Source of the DNA: Ascaphus truei
Taxonomy: Eukaryota > Chordata > Amphibia > Anura > Ascaphidae
Direction of reading: 5' to 3'
Length of the DNA stretch: 64,000 bases
NCBI GenBank assembly: GCA_036426205.1
Contig: CM071568.1
Span: 49,879,045 to 49,943,044 of the forward strand
Below are positions 43,917 to 55,577 of the stretch, one piece after another. How positions within the stretch are numbered: position 1 is the first letter of the stretch; each line of letters begins with the position of its first letter. The notes below the pieces were generated by a model. That model did not search any database, was not told where the DNA came from, and was given only the letters and a program-made list of their open reading frames with translations. The translations under genes and the position numbers were made by a program.

Positions 43917-44115
43917 GGGAATGGAAGGGCTCCGGCGCTACTGCGCATGACAGACTTGAGAAAACTCCCGGATGATCTTCAACCAACTTTATTAACACAA
44001 CACACACTGGGGATACACCACGATCTCCCCCTCTATGCGTTTCACCCTCTAGGATAGGGCTTTGTCTCGGAGTCTGTCTGTCATGCGCAGTAGCGCCGGA
44101 GCCCTTCCATTTCCC
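43917..44115. repeat. 39-bp inverted repeat with GC-rich arms
   Basis: Arm 43917-43954 (GGGAATGGAAGGGCTCCGGC with GCTACTGCGCATGACAGA) pairs with 44077-44115, differing by one base. The loop holds CTCTATGCGTTTCACCCTCT and AGGGCTTTGTC, a motif type common in vertebrate retroelement termini. It may be a fold-back element. From 44116 to 45050 I see no gene. Confidence 0.85.
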
Positions 44116-45049
44116 TGATACTTACAGAAGGCTGCACGCAGGAGCTGTGGAGGAGAGCAGGTCCCAGACCGGAGAGGATATATAGGTAAGGATTTGATAT
44201 CCCCCTACTCCGGTCAACTCAGTGGCCATACTTAGCTCCCTCATACCCAGCTCCATTTTGACACCATAGGTGCAATCACTGACCACAGAAGCGCAAGACA
44301 GTTTTTTTGCTTTGGTACATTATCGTAATACAATGTATCCATGATGTATTAACCTAACAGAGTTAAAAATGTAAACATTTATTAAGACACGGAATTAAGT
44401 GAATAATAAAAGAAACCATAATTATTAAAAGCACAAGATCTGAAGGTTATCAAACCACAATCTGTGGTAACCTAAGCAAAAGGGTAAGCAATAAACAAAG
44501 CCTGAATATTTATATTTGCAGAACAAAAAACTCCTGATTTAGAGCTTGTCTTATAATGCAGATTGAAAAATCAAAATGTATTCAATCACACTTTGGCTTC
44601 TTCAGAGGTGCAGTCATCCTGAGAGAGACCCTATCCATTTAAATAGATAGGTACATACAGTAGAAGGGAATTAATGCTGTAATCCTGTACAATCTATATA
44701 AACAAGATTGAACAGATCTGGTCTAATAAGATGAAAATGTATACATTTCAGATAGTACCAAGAATATTTGTCTACAAATAATAATAGTGCTTGCTTGACA
44801 AACTGCAATCATAACTGTGTAAAATCTAGAGCAGCAGAGTCAGCACCCATTTTCTTCTAACCCAATAGAGTGAGGTTGCCCATGTTCTCTTCATCTTTTA
44901 CTTAATTTCACCTGACCTCAGTAACACATAGCCCTCAGTACATATTATTACTTTGTGCTTGAAGTGCTTTCAATATTACAAATACAATCAATCAAATAGA
45001 TATGCCTTGGAGGTATGCTGTTAGTAGACAGTGTACACTGCAACCCATC

Positions 45050-45180
45050 AGCTGGTTTAGCTCATTCTGTTAAACCTGTTGTTCTGAATAACAGATTGTG
45101 TGGGTTCAACTTCGGATTCTCTAGGGTCTGACACCATATCCATTCCTCATAAGGTGCCTTAGACTTATCAACCCAATAAC
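45050..45180 (+). repeat. tRNA-headed SINE-like copy 2, short
   Basis: AGCTGGTTTAGCTCATTCTG (A-box-like) and GTGGGTTCAACTTC (B-box-like) about 50 nt downstream, then GTCTGACACCATATCCATTC and AAGGTGCCTTAGACTTATCA matching the start of the body in copies 1 and 3. The body is truncated at about 45180. Confidence 0.6.
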
Positions 45181-45514
45181 ACTTTGTGTGTTGTGGGAAG
45201 CAAGTGGAATCGCTTCCTGCAGTTTGTAGAGTTTTATTTATTGTAAAATAAAGTATTTCAATTCAGTATGTGTCTGGCACTCTGCACATGGCATAGTGAA
45301 TATTTGTGTCCCTGTTCTGTTATACCGTAGCCATGTTTTTGCATATACCTGTGGTAGCTCCCTCCCCCTGGCTTCCTTTAAAAGCAGACCACTTCCAGGT
45401 TCTGGTTGACAGTTTAATGTTCCTTGTGGAGTACACCTGAGATACCTGCTAGATTAGCTACATCTGTGAGCAGTGAGAAGCTCAAAAGTAGAATGTAACA
45501 ATATTCCCAAATTA

Positions 45515-45815
45515 GCTGGTTATGGCCTAGAAAAGCAGTAGTTGTGTCTTTTTAGTCCTGTTGGGTCTGATACCATTGCAATCATTAAGTTGGTGCTTTA
45601 GGCTTATTATGAACTCTATATAGTTGGTATGGAAATCCTTTTAGAAAGTGTGGGAGAGGGCTCAATTAAATATACTTTGCATTGGCATATCTCAGATGTG
45701 CTCCATTTTCAGCACAGGCATGTTTTTCCTAATTTATTTGGTGGCACATTTGGGGGGATATATAACCACAACTGGCGAATGCTAATAAAATTAGAAATGG
45801 TCTTCATTTCCAATC
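45515..45815 (+). repeat. SINE-like copy 3, inverted to copy 1
   Basis: GTCCTGTTGGGTCTGATACC, TTAAGTTGGTGCTTTAGGC, TATAGTTGGTATGGAAATCC (then TTTTAGAAAGTG) and TTTTTCCTAATTTATTTGG match the reverse complement of 43310-43590. The tRNA-like head is degraded (GGCCTAGAAAAGCAGTAG remains). Confidence 0.7.
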
Positions 45816-45954
45816 CGTGGATCAGAGTGTTTTTTTAATCCTGCTTCTCATGTGCCAATACATTTTGAAAAGCATTACTTACCAACCCTTGGTGTATTTT
45901 CTTCAGTCTCTAATCCGTGGATCAAAGGAACTGCACCCAATCCAATTAGCAAAA

Positions 45955-46345
45955 GTCTACTTCCAATCACTTGCATGATTTTTACGAACACGCTCACTAA
46001 TCGGCTGCATCAGGCCGAGTCTAGAGAACAAGCAGGATTTCGCAGTGAATACAGTACAATTGACCACATCCAAGTCGTAGAAAAAGTGATTTCCCCAAGT
46101 AATGAATATGATCTACCACTTAGTTTAGGGTTAGTAGATTATGAAAAAGCATTTGATTCAGTCTACACCTCAGCGGTTTTAAACGCATTAAGAAGACACA
46201 GCATTGAAGAAACGTACATTAATATTATAAGGAACATTTACGAAAAGATACATCAACTATTAGATCACCTGAAGGTGCAAGCAAGATTAGGATCAGCAGA
46301 GAGACACAATGTGACCAAAGCTTTTTATAGAAACACTTGAAGAAT
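45955..46345 (+). pseudogene. RTE-like LINE fragment B (RT palm)
   Basis: Reads FTNTLTNRLHQAESREQAGF, STIDHIQVVEKVI, LVDYEKAFDSVYTSAVLNAL, the RT block leading to the first catalytic Asp (VDYEKAFDSV). Its first 66 nt (45965-46030) repeat 43005-43070 of fragment A with 6 differences. The frame ends at 46340 in unrelated sequence. Confidence 0.8.
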
Positions 46346-46564
46346 TTTTCATGACATTAAATTGGGAAGAAAAATCCGGTCGCCCGGTCGCCAGGAGCGA
46401 TTGGATTTGGCTCGGTGGCGACTCATAATGGCCGCCCCTGCAACGCATGTGTTTCTCTTCAATTTTCACCTGCTCCAGCCGAGAAAAAAAATCCCCTTCT
46501 CCGATTGGCCTGACGCGAGTTGGCCCGCTGCCAAGACTTTTATTTTTGGGGGGGTGGGGGGGGC

Positions 46565-46980
46565 TTGCTCTATATGAGCAGGAGCAGTGATGTTCGTCAT
46601 TCTTTCCAGGGCTGTTTATAGAGGAAGTGAGTACTCCCCCTGCCTCATGCATTACCATCCCCACAGCCCGCCCCCCCATCCCCTCCTCCTTGTGTGCGAC
46701 GGATGCTACGGATGCTGTGTCTGTCTTTGTGTTTGTGTGCTATGCTGTGTGTGTGTGTGACATGCTGGGTGTGTGTGTGACATGCTGGGTATGTGTGTGC
46801 TATGCTGTGTGTGTGTGTGTGTGCTTGCTATGCTGGGTCTGTGTGTGGAGCGCCTGGGATGGCTGGTTTGCTCTATATGAGCAGGAGCAGTGACGTCCGC
46901 CATCCTTTCCAGGGCTGTTTATAGAGGAAGTAAGTGCTGCCCCTGCCTCATGCATTACCATCCCCACAGTCCGCCCCCCC
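46565..46980 (+). repeat. Duplicated about 112-bp block, 303 bp apart
   Basis: TTGCTCTATATGAGCAGGAG through ACCATCCCCACAGYCCGCCC occurs at 46565-46676 and 46868-46980 with few differences. The space between is TG-rich. A GC-rich stretch (46370-46560) precedes it. No gene seen. Confidence 0.85.
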
Positions 46981-47143
46981 CCCCCCCCCCCTTCTTGTGT
47001 CCGATGCTGTGTCTGTCTGTCTTTGTGTGTGCTGTGCTGGGTCTGTGCTGTGTGTATGACATGCTGTGTGTGTGAGTGACATGCTGTGTGTGTGTGTGTG
47101 TGTGTGTGTGAGTGACATGCTGTGTGTGTGTGTGGACATGCTG

Positions 47144-47177
<34 letters not shown>

Positions 47178-47425
47178 CATGCTGGGTGTGTGTTGTGTGT
47201 GTGACATGCTGGGTGTGTGTGTGTGTGTGTGACTGTGGTGTGTGACATGCTGGTGTTGGAAATGCTGGGTGTGTGTGACATGCTGGGTGTGTGTGACATG
47301 CTGGGTGTTTGGGTGTGACATGCTGGGTCTTTGTGTGTGTGTGACATGCTGGGTGTTTGGGTGGTGACATGCTGGGTCTTTGGTGTGTGGGTGGTGTTGA
47401 CATGCTGGGTCTGTGTGTCTCACCC
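46735..47425 (+). repeat. TG-rich minisatellite (GACATGCTGGGTGTG)
   Basis: Many degenerate units of GACATGCTGGGTGTGTGTG, spaced 15-45 bp, from 46735 to 47425, interrupted by the 46868 block. They produce His/Thr-rich open frames on the minus strand that are not genes. Confidence 0.9.
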
Positions 47426-47534
47426 GCCCCGTTCGCCATGGTGTCTTCCTCCCCTGTGTGCCGTGCCCCGCCCCGCCTGTTTTGTGGGGGGTCCCCCCCC
47501 ACCCCCTTCCCTCGCCCTGTGTCTCCCTCCCTCT

Positions 47535-48645
47535 TTCTGTGTGTCTCTCTCTGTCACCCACACTCTCTCTGTCACCCACACTCTCTCTGTCACCCACACT
47601 CTCTCTCTCACCCACTCTCTCTCTCTCACCCACACTCTCTCTCTCCCCCACTCTCTCTCTCTCACCCACTCTCTCTCTGTCACTGTGAGGATTCGGGGAT
47701 CGCGGCGCTCACAGCGCGACCCCTCCTCACCTTCGTTACCTGCTGCTGCCGTGGTGCGCCCCCCTCGCCGACACCGGTCACCTCGCACTGCCCTGGGGGT
47801 TCCCCGCCGCCTCCGGCGGTCCGCCTCTGCTCCGCCTCTCCCTCATGCGGCTGCCATTTGTCCCGGGCACGCGTGAACAGAAGATAATTAATTCACTGCT
47901 CTAGCAGTGAAACCACGCCCCCAATTGACTAACAAGCTATTTCCCCAGATTAAACTACCTCACCTGCCTGCCAATGAAGGGGACCTATCCTGGACAGCTC
48001 CATGCACTCCTCCAGGTCTGCCCCCTCTTCCCATTCGCCAGCCTCACTATATTATGCCGGTCCTGCCATTCCCACATCGCTTGACATAGTCTCCACTTGT
48101 GGATCACAACGCTGGCACTTTCTCTCTTTACTCTCAGGTTACGACTTGGCTTGGCGGACGTCTATCTCTGGCTCTTGCTCCCTGCTTGGACACCGACCTT
48201 CCGGAATTCTCCAATCCCTGACCTTGGCTAACGGCAACAATGACGGCACTTCTTTACCGGTACCGGCAAGTATTGCTAAAGCTAAACACCACCTGGCCTG
48301 GCAATGCCTAAAACACCACACTCCGGACACGCACCTTTTGCTGTGGGTGCGTGCTCATATACGTCCCACACCTCAGTATAAGGGACGGGTCTGGTCTGCG
48401 GGCAGCACCGGCGTAACAGTCACCCACTCTCTCTCTCTCTGTTACCCACTCTCTCTCTGTCACCCACACTCTCTCTCTCTCTGTCACCCACACTCTCTCT
48501 CTCTCTCTGTCACCCACTCTCTCTCTCTCTCTCTCTGTCACCCACACTCTCTCTCTCTCTCTGTCACCCACACTCTCTCTCTCTCTGTCACCACCACTCT
48601 CTCGCTCTCTCTGTCACCCACACTCACTCTCTGTCACCTACACTC
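47535..48645. repeat. CT-rich minisatellite (CTCTCTGTCACCCACA), split
   Basis: Units of CTCTCTCTGTCACCCACA at 47535-47683 and 48419-48645. The two halves are separated exactly by a solo LTR. From 48650 to 48985 nothing recognisable is seen apart from a short TG run at 48958-48974. Confidence 0.93.
47684..48418 (+). mobile_element. Solo LTR, 735 bp, 5-bp target duplication
   Basis: TGTGAGGATTCGGGG to CACCGGCGTAACA, flanked by GTCAC at 47679-47683 and 48419-48423. GC-rich left half and CT-rich right half resemble the chromovirus LTR at 15150-15985 (GGTGAGGAATCG ... GCGTTACA). No internal region. Confidence 0.93.
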
Positions 48646-48987
48646 TCCCACACTCTGGATCTTGATATCTTATTTACCCTATATATCTTAATTGCCCGAT
48701 ACCTACACCGAAATAACCTATACTGCTTTCTTCCAGATCTAACTCTCGAGCTTCACACGGGAGACATCGGAATCCCCCCTAACCCAGAAGACAGGTAGGG
48801 AACACCTCCCCTCCAACATATAACATTGCGGGAATGAGGGTACCTGGACATTGAGGGACTGCGGACCAGGTAAAATCCCAGGCGGGACTGCTGCTTTAGA
48901 TATTGTGAAGCGGGAGCATCCAGGCACTGGTTAAGGGGTTCAGGAAACTAGTCACTAGTGTGTGTGTGTGTGTGTATCGACACACCA

Positions 48988-49122
48988 CAGTGGTCGACAA
49001 ATCACCAAAAAATCTACTCGCCGAACAAAAAAAATCTACTCGCCACCTAGTACCACACGTGTGCTGCTTGGGCCAATAGGAGCTCGCCACGATGTGCAAA
49101 TGTATAGGTTTGTCGAACACTG
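48988..49122. mobile_element. hAT MITE, second copy, reversed
   Basis: CAGTGGTCGACAAATCACC to AGGTTTGTCGAACACTG, same family as 34728-34880 in opposite orientation (AAAAAATCTACTCGCC repeated). The flanks are microsatellite (ACACACCA / TATATATA), so no target duplication can be read. An (AT)n run follows at 49143-49178. From 49200 to 49580 no gene is seen. Confidence 0.75.
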
Positions 49123-49134
49123 TATATATATGTA

Positions 49135-49179
<45 letters not shown>

Positions 49180-49589
49180 TGACGAATACTGAGAAACTGT
49201 ACATAATACCGCACTCCTCCCTATAGAAGTTTGTTGCTGGTAAAAAAGATAGGCCTTACATATAGAAAAACAAAAAGAATGATTCCTGCGCTCCTACCAA
49301 ATTGGGCTAAAATAAAATAATAATCTCATGAAAAAGGCTTATTTCGTTAAACCCTTTGGCCAAAGCATTTATACGCCTGCATGCCTGGCTATTTTAACAA
49401 CGTCAGCTTAGTTCTTGGTGCCTTGGTGTCTAACTACCTTCAGGCAATTAGACACCATAAACCAAATACCTCTGCATATGCCATTAACTACACTGCATCT
49501 TTCTGGCAGTCGCTGCCCTGAAAACACCGTTGGCTTTAAGCTGAGGAAGGATTAGTTCATAGTTCATTCACTAAAATGGGAGTAAACTA

Positions 49590-49905
49590 CCACTACAGGT
49601 TAAATCATTTGAACATGAGAAAGAGAAGTGCTACAACAGGGTCATGCTTTAAAACCCAGGGTTGGGAGGCTGGGGGAAATGTGAGGAAATACTTCTTCAT
49701 GGAAAGGTCGGTGTATTCCTGGAATAACCTTTCAGCAGGAGTTGCAGAAGCCAAACCAGTGAGTGAGTTGTGATGAACATGACCATCATCAATATGAAAG
49801 AAACCAAAGGATCTAATAGGGTATGAGGTATCACAACAGACAGAAAATGGGTAGTCTACATGGGCCAAGTGGTTCTTATCTTCCATTAATTTCTATGTTT
49901 CATAC
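49590..49905 (+). pseudogene. L2/CR1-type LINE 3' end
   Basis: Reads VRKYFFMERSVYSWNNLSAG, the C-terminal motif of L2/CR1 ORF2, followed by a 3' tail TGGGCCAAGTGGTTCTTATC and ATTTCTATGTTTC, typical of L2-type ends. Heavily 5' truncated. From 49910 to 50320 the DNA is AT- and A-rich with no gene. Confidence 0.75.
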
Positions 49906-50321
49906 TGAAGTCTAGGTTTCTAATTGGGCACAATTCTGGACATTAATAGCTCAGAAGTGTTTATAAATTTGAACCAGTTTAAGATCCTAGCATTAACACG
50001 AGTTAACATTCAAATAAAGACTAATTAAAACAGGTTTAGTCTACAACAGTAATTAGTACCGTCAAAATAGGGGATTATTGCATATTCAGAAATTTCAAAC
50101 GTGGAATAAAAATAAATAAATAAAAATGCAATGTTTTATTTGAAATGAAAAAATTCAATAAAAATTTGAAGTTGAAAAAAAAACCAAAAAAAAAAATAGG
50201 GGATTATTACTTTTATGTTAATAATAGTAATAATGCGCTTAGTTACAGTTTGGGCCTGCAACTCCTCCATTTTAGGCACAAATGGTCAAATTTTGCCCTT
50301 CTATTTGAGGATTATTACTTA

Positions 50322-50670
50322 ATGTAAAGCAGCATTCCAGCATTGTTTGCAACAACAACAACAAGTTCCCCTAGGTGGGAAGCAGGGGGTCTCTGGAACT
50401 GAACGCGTTAATTTCAGCTTCAGGGACCCCCTCTGCTTCCTGAGATACTTTCCTCCGAAGGTTCTGCTCCCATGAAAGTTTAAATACCCCTGCATCACAC
50501 GGGCCAAAAGGAAGCAGTGAGTGATGACGTCGCTACTTCCTATTAGCTCCCATGCTGTAGGAGATTTAAGCCTCCATATTCTTCATGCAGTCACGGATGC
50601 TTCCGGCAGCACCCATGGAGGTATCTCCGGAAGCATGGTGACCCCGTAGCTGAAATTAACACGTCCATCA
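50322..50670. mobile_element. Palindromic AGCAGGGGGTC MITE copy
   Basis: Starts GTAAAGCAGCATTCCAGC and carries AAGCAGGGGGTCTCTGGAAC and GGGACCCCCTCTGCTTCC arms, then CATGAAAGTTTAAATACC. The right half is degraded (GGAGGTATCTCCGGAAGCAT). Sequence 50680-50990 shows no gene. Confidence 0.7.
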
Positions 50671-50995
50671 TCTTAACAAGCAATCATTATACATTAGATA
50701 TGCCAATCTCTTTGCCCTGCATTTACTTTCTTCCTTTTAATTCTCTCGCTGTACCTACCTTATATTCGGAATAGAAGGAAGACATTTTATCTATTTAAAT
50801 ATGTAACTTTAATACATTTAAACTGCTCAAACAAAAACAAGTTACAAATAAATAAAATTATATATAAATAGATATTTATTGTGATAAAGATATTAAGAAA
50901 TGTGTTATAAAACAAACAAAAAGTCCACAACACACAACGTGCATTTCAATCGCAAATACTGCTAGGCACAACAGTATACAGAGCATAATTATACA

Positions 50996-51684
50996 TGTAG
51001 CATTGGGCTTCTCTGTCGCTTGTATACATTTGCTATGCTCAATAACTCTCCTTTTTGACACTTATATACATATATATTTCGTGGGGGCTCAGGGGTTCCC
51101 AAAAAGAGCTTGCTGGGGTTCTGTGTGTTGTTTAACTTATTTTCAGTTGTCTCAGCTGTTGGAGGTTAGTGGCTCCTCCTTCCCAGGGTTTTAAGCTCGC
51201 CCCTCCCCACTTCCAAAGTCAGAAGGTCCTTTTCATTTTACTGGATATAGATCCAATGTGGTCTTTCTCCCTCCTAATAGAGGTAAATGAGAATTTTAAT
51301 CCTAATAGAGGTATATTAGTATTTTATCTGGTAGTGTTAGGACCTGTGAACTGGGTCTGCCTTGTCGTGGCTCACAGGCTTACAATGCTTTGGCCAAAGG
51401 GTTAAACTAAATGATCCTTTTTCAAGAGAATATAAAAGTATATTACTGTGTATTTTTATCATATTAGATGTAGCATTCGGCTTCTCTGTCGCTTGTTGTA
51501 TACATTTGCCTCGCTCAATAGCTCTCCTTTTTGACACTTATATACACACTTATATACATATTTTGTGGGGGCTCAGGGGTTCCCAAAAAGAGCTCACTGG
51601 GGTTCTGTGTGTTGTTTAACTTATTTTCAGCTGTCTCAGCTTTTGGAGGTTAGTGGCTCCTCCTTCCCAGGGTTTTAAGCCCGC
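50996..51684 (+). repeat. Direct duplication, about 205 bp, 475 bp apart
   Basis: TAGCATTSGGCTTCTCTGTC through CCTTCCCAGGGTTTTAAGC at 50996-51196 and 51471-51684. The second copy has a small TATACACACT expansion. The interval contains a GGTTAAACTAAATG block and no gene. Confidence 0.9.
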
Positions 51685-51689
51685 AGATA

Positions 51690-52755
51690 CGGCATGTAGG
51701 TGATAGCCACTCGAAACCTGAAGGGAAATAGTTTTGTTGGTTGTTCAGATTTACCCCCTGCTTCATTAAGCCCTGATTAGTGTTAACACACCCAAACTGA
51801 CAGTAACTCCCATTGACTTGAATGGGACGTAACACCCATTCATGTGTTAACCCAAAATGGAGTTTGATAAATAACCTCCTAAGATCTGAAAGCAGAGGAA
51901 AGAACCTGACAAGTTGCAGAGCTAAAGTGGAAATTATCTCTAACAGGAGAGCTCCACTGGAAAACCAGGGAGAGTCATTGAAAGCAAACTGAGAACGTGG
52001 CCATGAACATACAGTAAGACCAACATGAATTGTTGTAGGAGGAAGTTGACTGCAAATCAGCTTACTTCAGTAGTTTCTACCCAATACATTTAACATAAAG
52101 CAGAAGTTCACCTGGAACACTGACAACCCAGCTAGAACCGGAGGACAAGCTCATGTCTCTCACACCTTCAAGGCAAGTGAAAAGTACCCTGTTTCTAAAC
52201 ACCAAGGAGGGTAATTCTATATTGTCTGACTACCAAGCCCAAAATTCAGAGGAAAAAAAACCTAAAAACTGGTCTGCAGAGCCTGGAAATTTAACCAGAA
52301 ATTAAAGGATCCTCACAGCACACCCTGCAAAACCAAGGAAAATATGAGGTGCATCCAACAAAGCTAAGAAAGACAGAAGACAGGGGATCACAAGTCAGCC
52401 ACTTCCTACAAAGAGAACTGGTAGGAGTGATTTATTTCCAGAATACAGCTTGTGTACTGCACTGTTGGTAATTTGCCGTCATGTTATTAATAGTCAGTCT
52501 ACTTCTAATATATGTAAATGTAAGCGATACTTAAGTGTTTCTACAGGGAATGTACTTAACAAATAAGCTATCTTGCTCTTCAATAAACCGGTACCATTAG
52601 TAGAGATTGTGAGTGGTAATGTCTAGATCAACTCCATATACCTGTGGGGAATCCAGTGCGAATTTGTTTGAAAAACTCTGTTGCCGAGTGAACCAGGCCT
52701 GGTGAGGTGTAAAAATAGGAGGCCTATCTAGTAATGGTTGGGCTGGTAGTGATTC
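51690..52755. other. No gene seen
   Basis: Mixed-composition sequence with an AAAAAAAACC run near 52253. No transposon ends, exon-like frames or RNA genes were recognised by eye. Confidence 0.45.
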
Positions 52756-52760
52756 TGTAA

Positions 52761-53105
52761 GGCTGCGTCCATGGTGAATTGTGCCGGGCGGAGGCGCGCT
52801 GAGGCTGAGGGAAAGCGGGTGCTTTCCCTGGCCTTAGACCGCGCGCCATCCGGGGGCGTGTCGGGGGGCGGGTCAGTGACGTCACGGAGCTGGTTCGCGC
52901 CCTCATTGGCGAACCGCCTCACGTGACCGCCCTAGCGCTCTCCCTGCTCGCTTGACTTAACATTTTTCTAAGACTTACGCTTCCGCACGCTTGCGGAAGC
53001 GTAAGCGAGCCCCTGCTAAAGCCGCTCTCACTGCAGGGGCTCAGTGCCGAGCAGCAGCACGCCTCAGCACGGGTCAGCGCATAAGCGCTGACCATGCACG
53101 AGGCC
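52761..53105. mobile_element. TAA-flanked MITE, 345 bp
   Basis: Flanked by TAA at 52758-52760 and 53106-53108. Ends GGCTGCGTCCATGGTG and TGACCATGCACGAGGCC are imperfect inverted repeats. A strong inner hairpin CTTACGCTTCCGCACG / CTTGCGGAAGCGTAAG lies at about 52974-53006. Confidence 0.85.
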
Positions 53106-53230
53106 TAAGATACCAGACACCTGGTTGGCATATATCCTAGATTCAAGAAACCGGTCGTTCAACCAGTGATTATCAGAATTACCGTTTTTCCCACTTTGTA
53201 AAAAGAAACATACAATTTAAAGACAGATAA

Positions 53231-53506
53231 GGCTGAGTCCCCTGTGCCGCTGAGCGCGCTGACCGGGTGGTGCTTGGCGAGGTTGCTTCTGGCTATTTAA
53301 ATTTGGATGTCCCTGCTCACGCGGAGCGTTCAGGCACGGACGCTCACCCACCCTTGGCACTTGGGTAAACAAAAAAAACCCTGTCTTTGAACCGACCCCC
53401 GCGCGTGCTTGCGAAATAGCGCGGAAACCCGTCACTCATGTTTGGAGAGTTGGTGACATCACCGCTCTCCAAGCATGAGCGCGGTCAGCGGCACAGGGGA
53501 CTCGGC
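53231..53506. mobile_element. TWA-flanked MITE, 276 bp
   Basis: Ends GGCTGAGTCCCCTGTGCCGC and GCGGCACAGGGGACTCGGC are near-perfect inverted repeats. Flanks are TAA (53228-53230) and TTA (53507-53509). Inner GGAGAGTTGGTGACATC / TCACCGCTCTCC forms a second hairpin. Sequence 53510-53990 shows no gene. Confidence 0.82.
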
Positions 53507-53999
53507 TTACGAATCACTTGGCTTGCCGAGTCTGCTAATGATTATGAGCCTATCTGTTGTAAAACATCAGACCCCATCTGATCCCCGGCTTTCTTTCATA
53601 TTTAGGATAGCCGTGTGTCTATCCCAAGCATCCCAGCAGAGACTTGTTTTTACAGAGATATCACCACATAACAGCAATATGAGAAATCGCAATAACTACA
53701 GAAAGCACAAAGTCAAAAATATAAATAATTTAATTACAACTATGAAAATACTAATACATTCAATTATATAAAAAGCTAAAATACAAAAGAGGCAGAATAA
53801 TACCATTAGGTAAAAGTACTGACAATTGTAACTGTTCAATTCAGTGCATCAAAACACTTAACACTTTTGTAGATATTTATTTAATACAAACATACATAAA
53901 AACTACATATAACTCACCTTAAATGAGCAGTTCCCTCTGCCCATGTTTATTTTATATTTGTATCCCTTTTTTCTTTCATTTTTTATGTTTATGTTTATG

Positions 54000-54845
54000 T
54001 AACATGGGTGGGAATAAGGGGGTTTCCAGAGTTGAACACCACCTGGTTCCCGAGATACATATCTGGAAAGGTGCCACAAATACCCTCTCCTCCAGGAGAA
54101 ACAAAATGGCAGTTGAAATCTCATTACACAGGGATTTAAATACCAGTAACTGTCAGCACATTTTTCAGTATTTATCTCAAGAACCAGGGGTGCCCAGAGC
54201 TAAAATTAATGCTGTTTAGCTCCTTGGGGTCTGGGGCTGCTTTGCACTTATGAAAAAAAACAAAAACAAACGATTGCAACTTTTCCTTAAAGATAAAAAC
54301 ACAAAAGGTGGCTGTGTAAGGGTCCCCTAATACTTTTCTTGGGTTTAAGAATTTGCTCCAGGTTGACGTTGTTTCTAGACATAATGAGATTAAATGAATT
54401 TAAATTGCTTATTGTGCAGATGTTTGTGTGTATTACAAACAATAGAGGAGTTGCACAATTAGATATCCATCAATGTAAACGATATAAAGCCTATTCATTA
54501 AAGCAGCAATCCCGACTGGCCACTTGTTCCATGACTGGAACCAGGAGGGGGGTCTTCTGGAGCTCAACTGCTCTAATTTAACTAGTGCAGTTTTACATTC
54601 CCAGATTCTTACCAGTGAACATACCAGGTTTAAAGTTCCTTCCTGGGAAACAATATGGCCACCACATCTTGCATGATCCGTGGACCAATAGGAAGCTGCA
54701 AGGTCATCAGTTGTGACTTCCCATTGCATGATAATTGCAGCCATATTGAACCCTCAATAAGGTATCTCAGGACAATAGAGAAGTTCAGCTCCAGAGGAAC
54801 TTCATGTTCCAATTATGTAAATAATGCAATTTAAAGCAGCAATCC
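54000..54845. repeat. Two degraded palindromic MITE copies
   Basis: 54000-54240 keeps AAGGGGGTTTCCAGAGTTGA and an AGAACCAGGGGTGCCCAGAG part. 54500-54845 runs from AAAGCAGCAATCCCGACTGG to a TTTAAAGCAGCAATCCCACC end and contains GGAGGGGGGTCTTCTGGAGC. The AAAGCAGCA(A/C)TCC text also starts the copies at 50322 and 59045. From 54850 to 55570 no gene is seen. Confidence 0.6.
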
Positions 54846-55577
54846 CACCAATAATGTTAAATTCAAGTATGGCGTTTCTGTGTCTAAATGATGAGGGCAA
54901 GAGGCAGAAGAAAAGAGATGGAGGTGGGGAGGAAAATGTGCCTCTTTCATTGTATACCACAAACATATTTACCCTATTCAACTCGAGTTCAGATGTTGTC
55001 AAAGAATTATATGCCTGATAGTTGCTAAAATACACAACTATTTGATCCTCACAATGAGTTGAACAGGTTAAGTATTCTTGTGCTACAACAGGAGAGAATG
55101 AGATAACTCTAATGGACTCCTCTCACTCACCCCTTGAAATCCATATCCATCAAAGTACAAACTTGCCGGTTAATGAATTGTTTAATAATATATCAATATA
55201 TGGGAAAATAAACGTTTTCAGTGCTAGATGAAGCCCTTAAAAGCAACAAGCAGATCTGCAAAGCGTTAGCAGGAATCCCTGGCTTTTAAAGGCTAGCTAC
55301 ACCCTTTTAAGTTTGAGGCTTTGCATTGTTAAAAATCTGTATGTCCACCACTGGAGATAAACAAAATGCCATTTACAGTCAAATATTTGTAGTTTAAAGT
55401 TCAAGTAGCTATTTAGACCCTGGAGAAATGTAGATTTGTTGTTGTGCGATACATTTTTTAGTCCCAGCATGAGAATACATGAAATGATAGTGTACAGAGC
55501 GATTTCTAAACCTCAGATCTCTGCTGCTCACAGAACTCTTAAAGTAGCAAAACATGTAGCACTGCAGACATTTGTTA

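Noticed and set aside
46800..47876. Long His/Thr-rich and Ser/Leu-rich open frames, one of 289 codons
   Set aside because: Products of TG and CT minisatellites; the same unit gives different peptides in each frame and the plus-strand one runs into a solo LTR.
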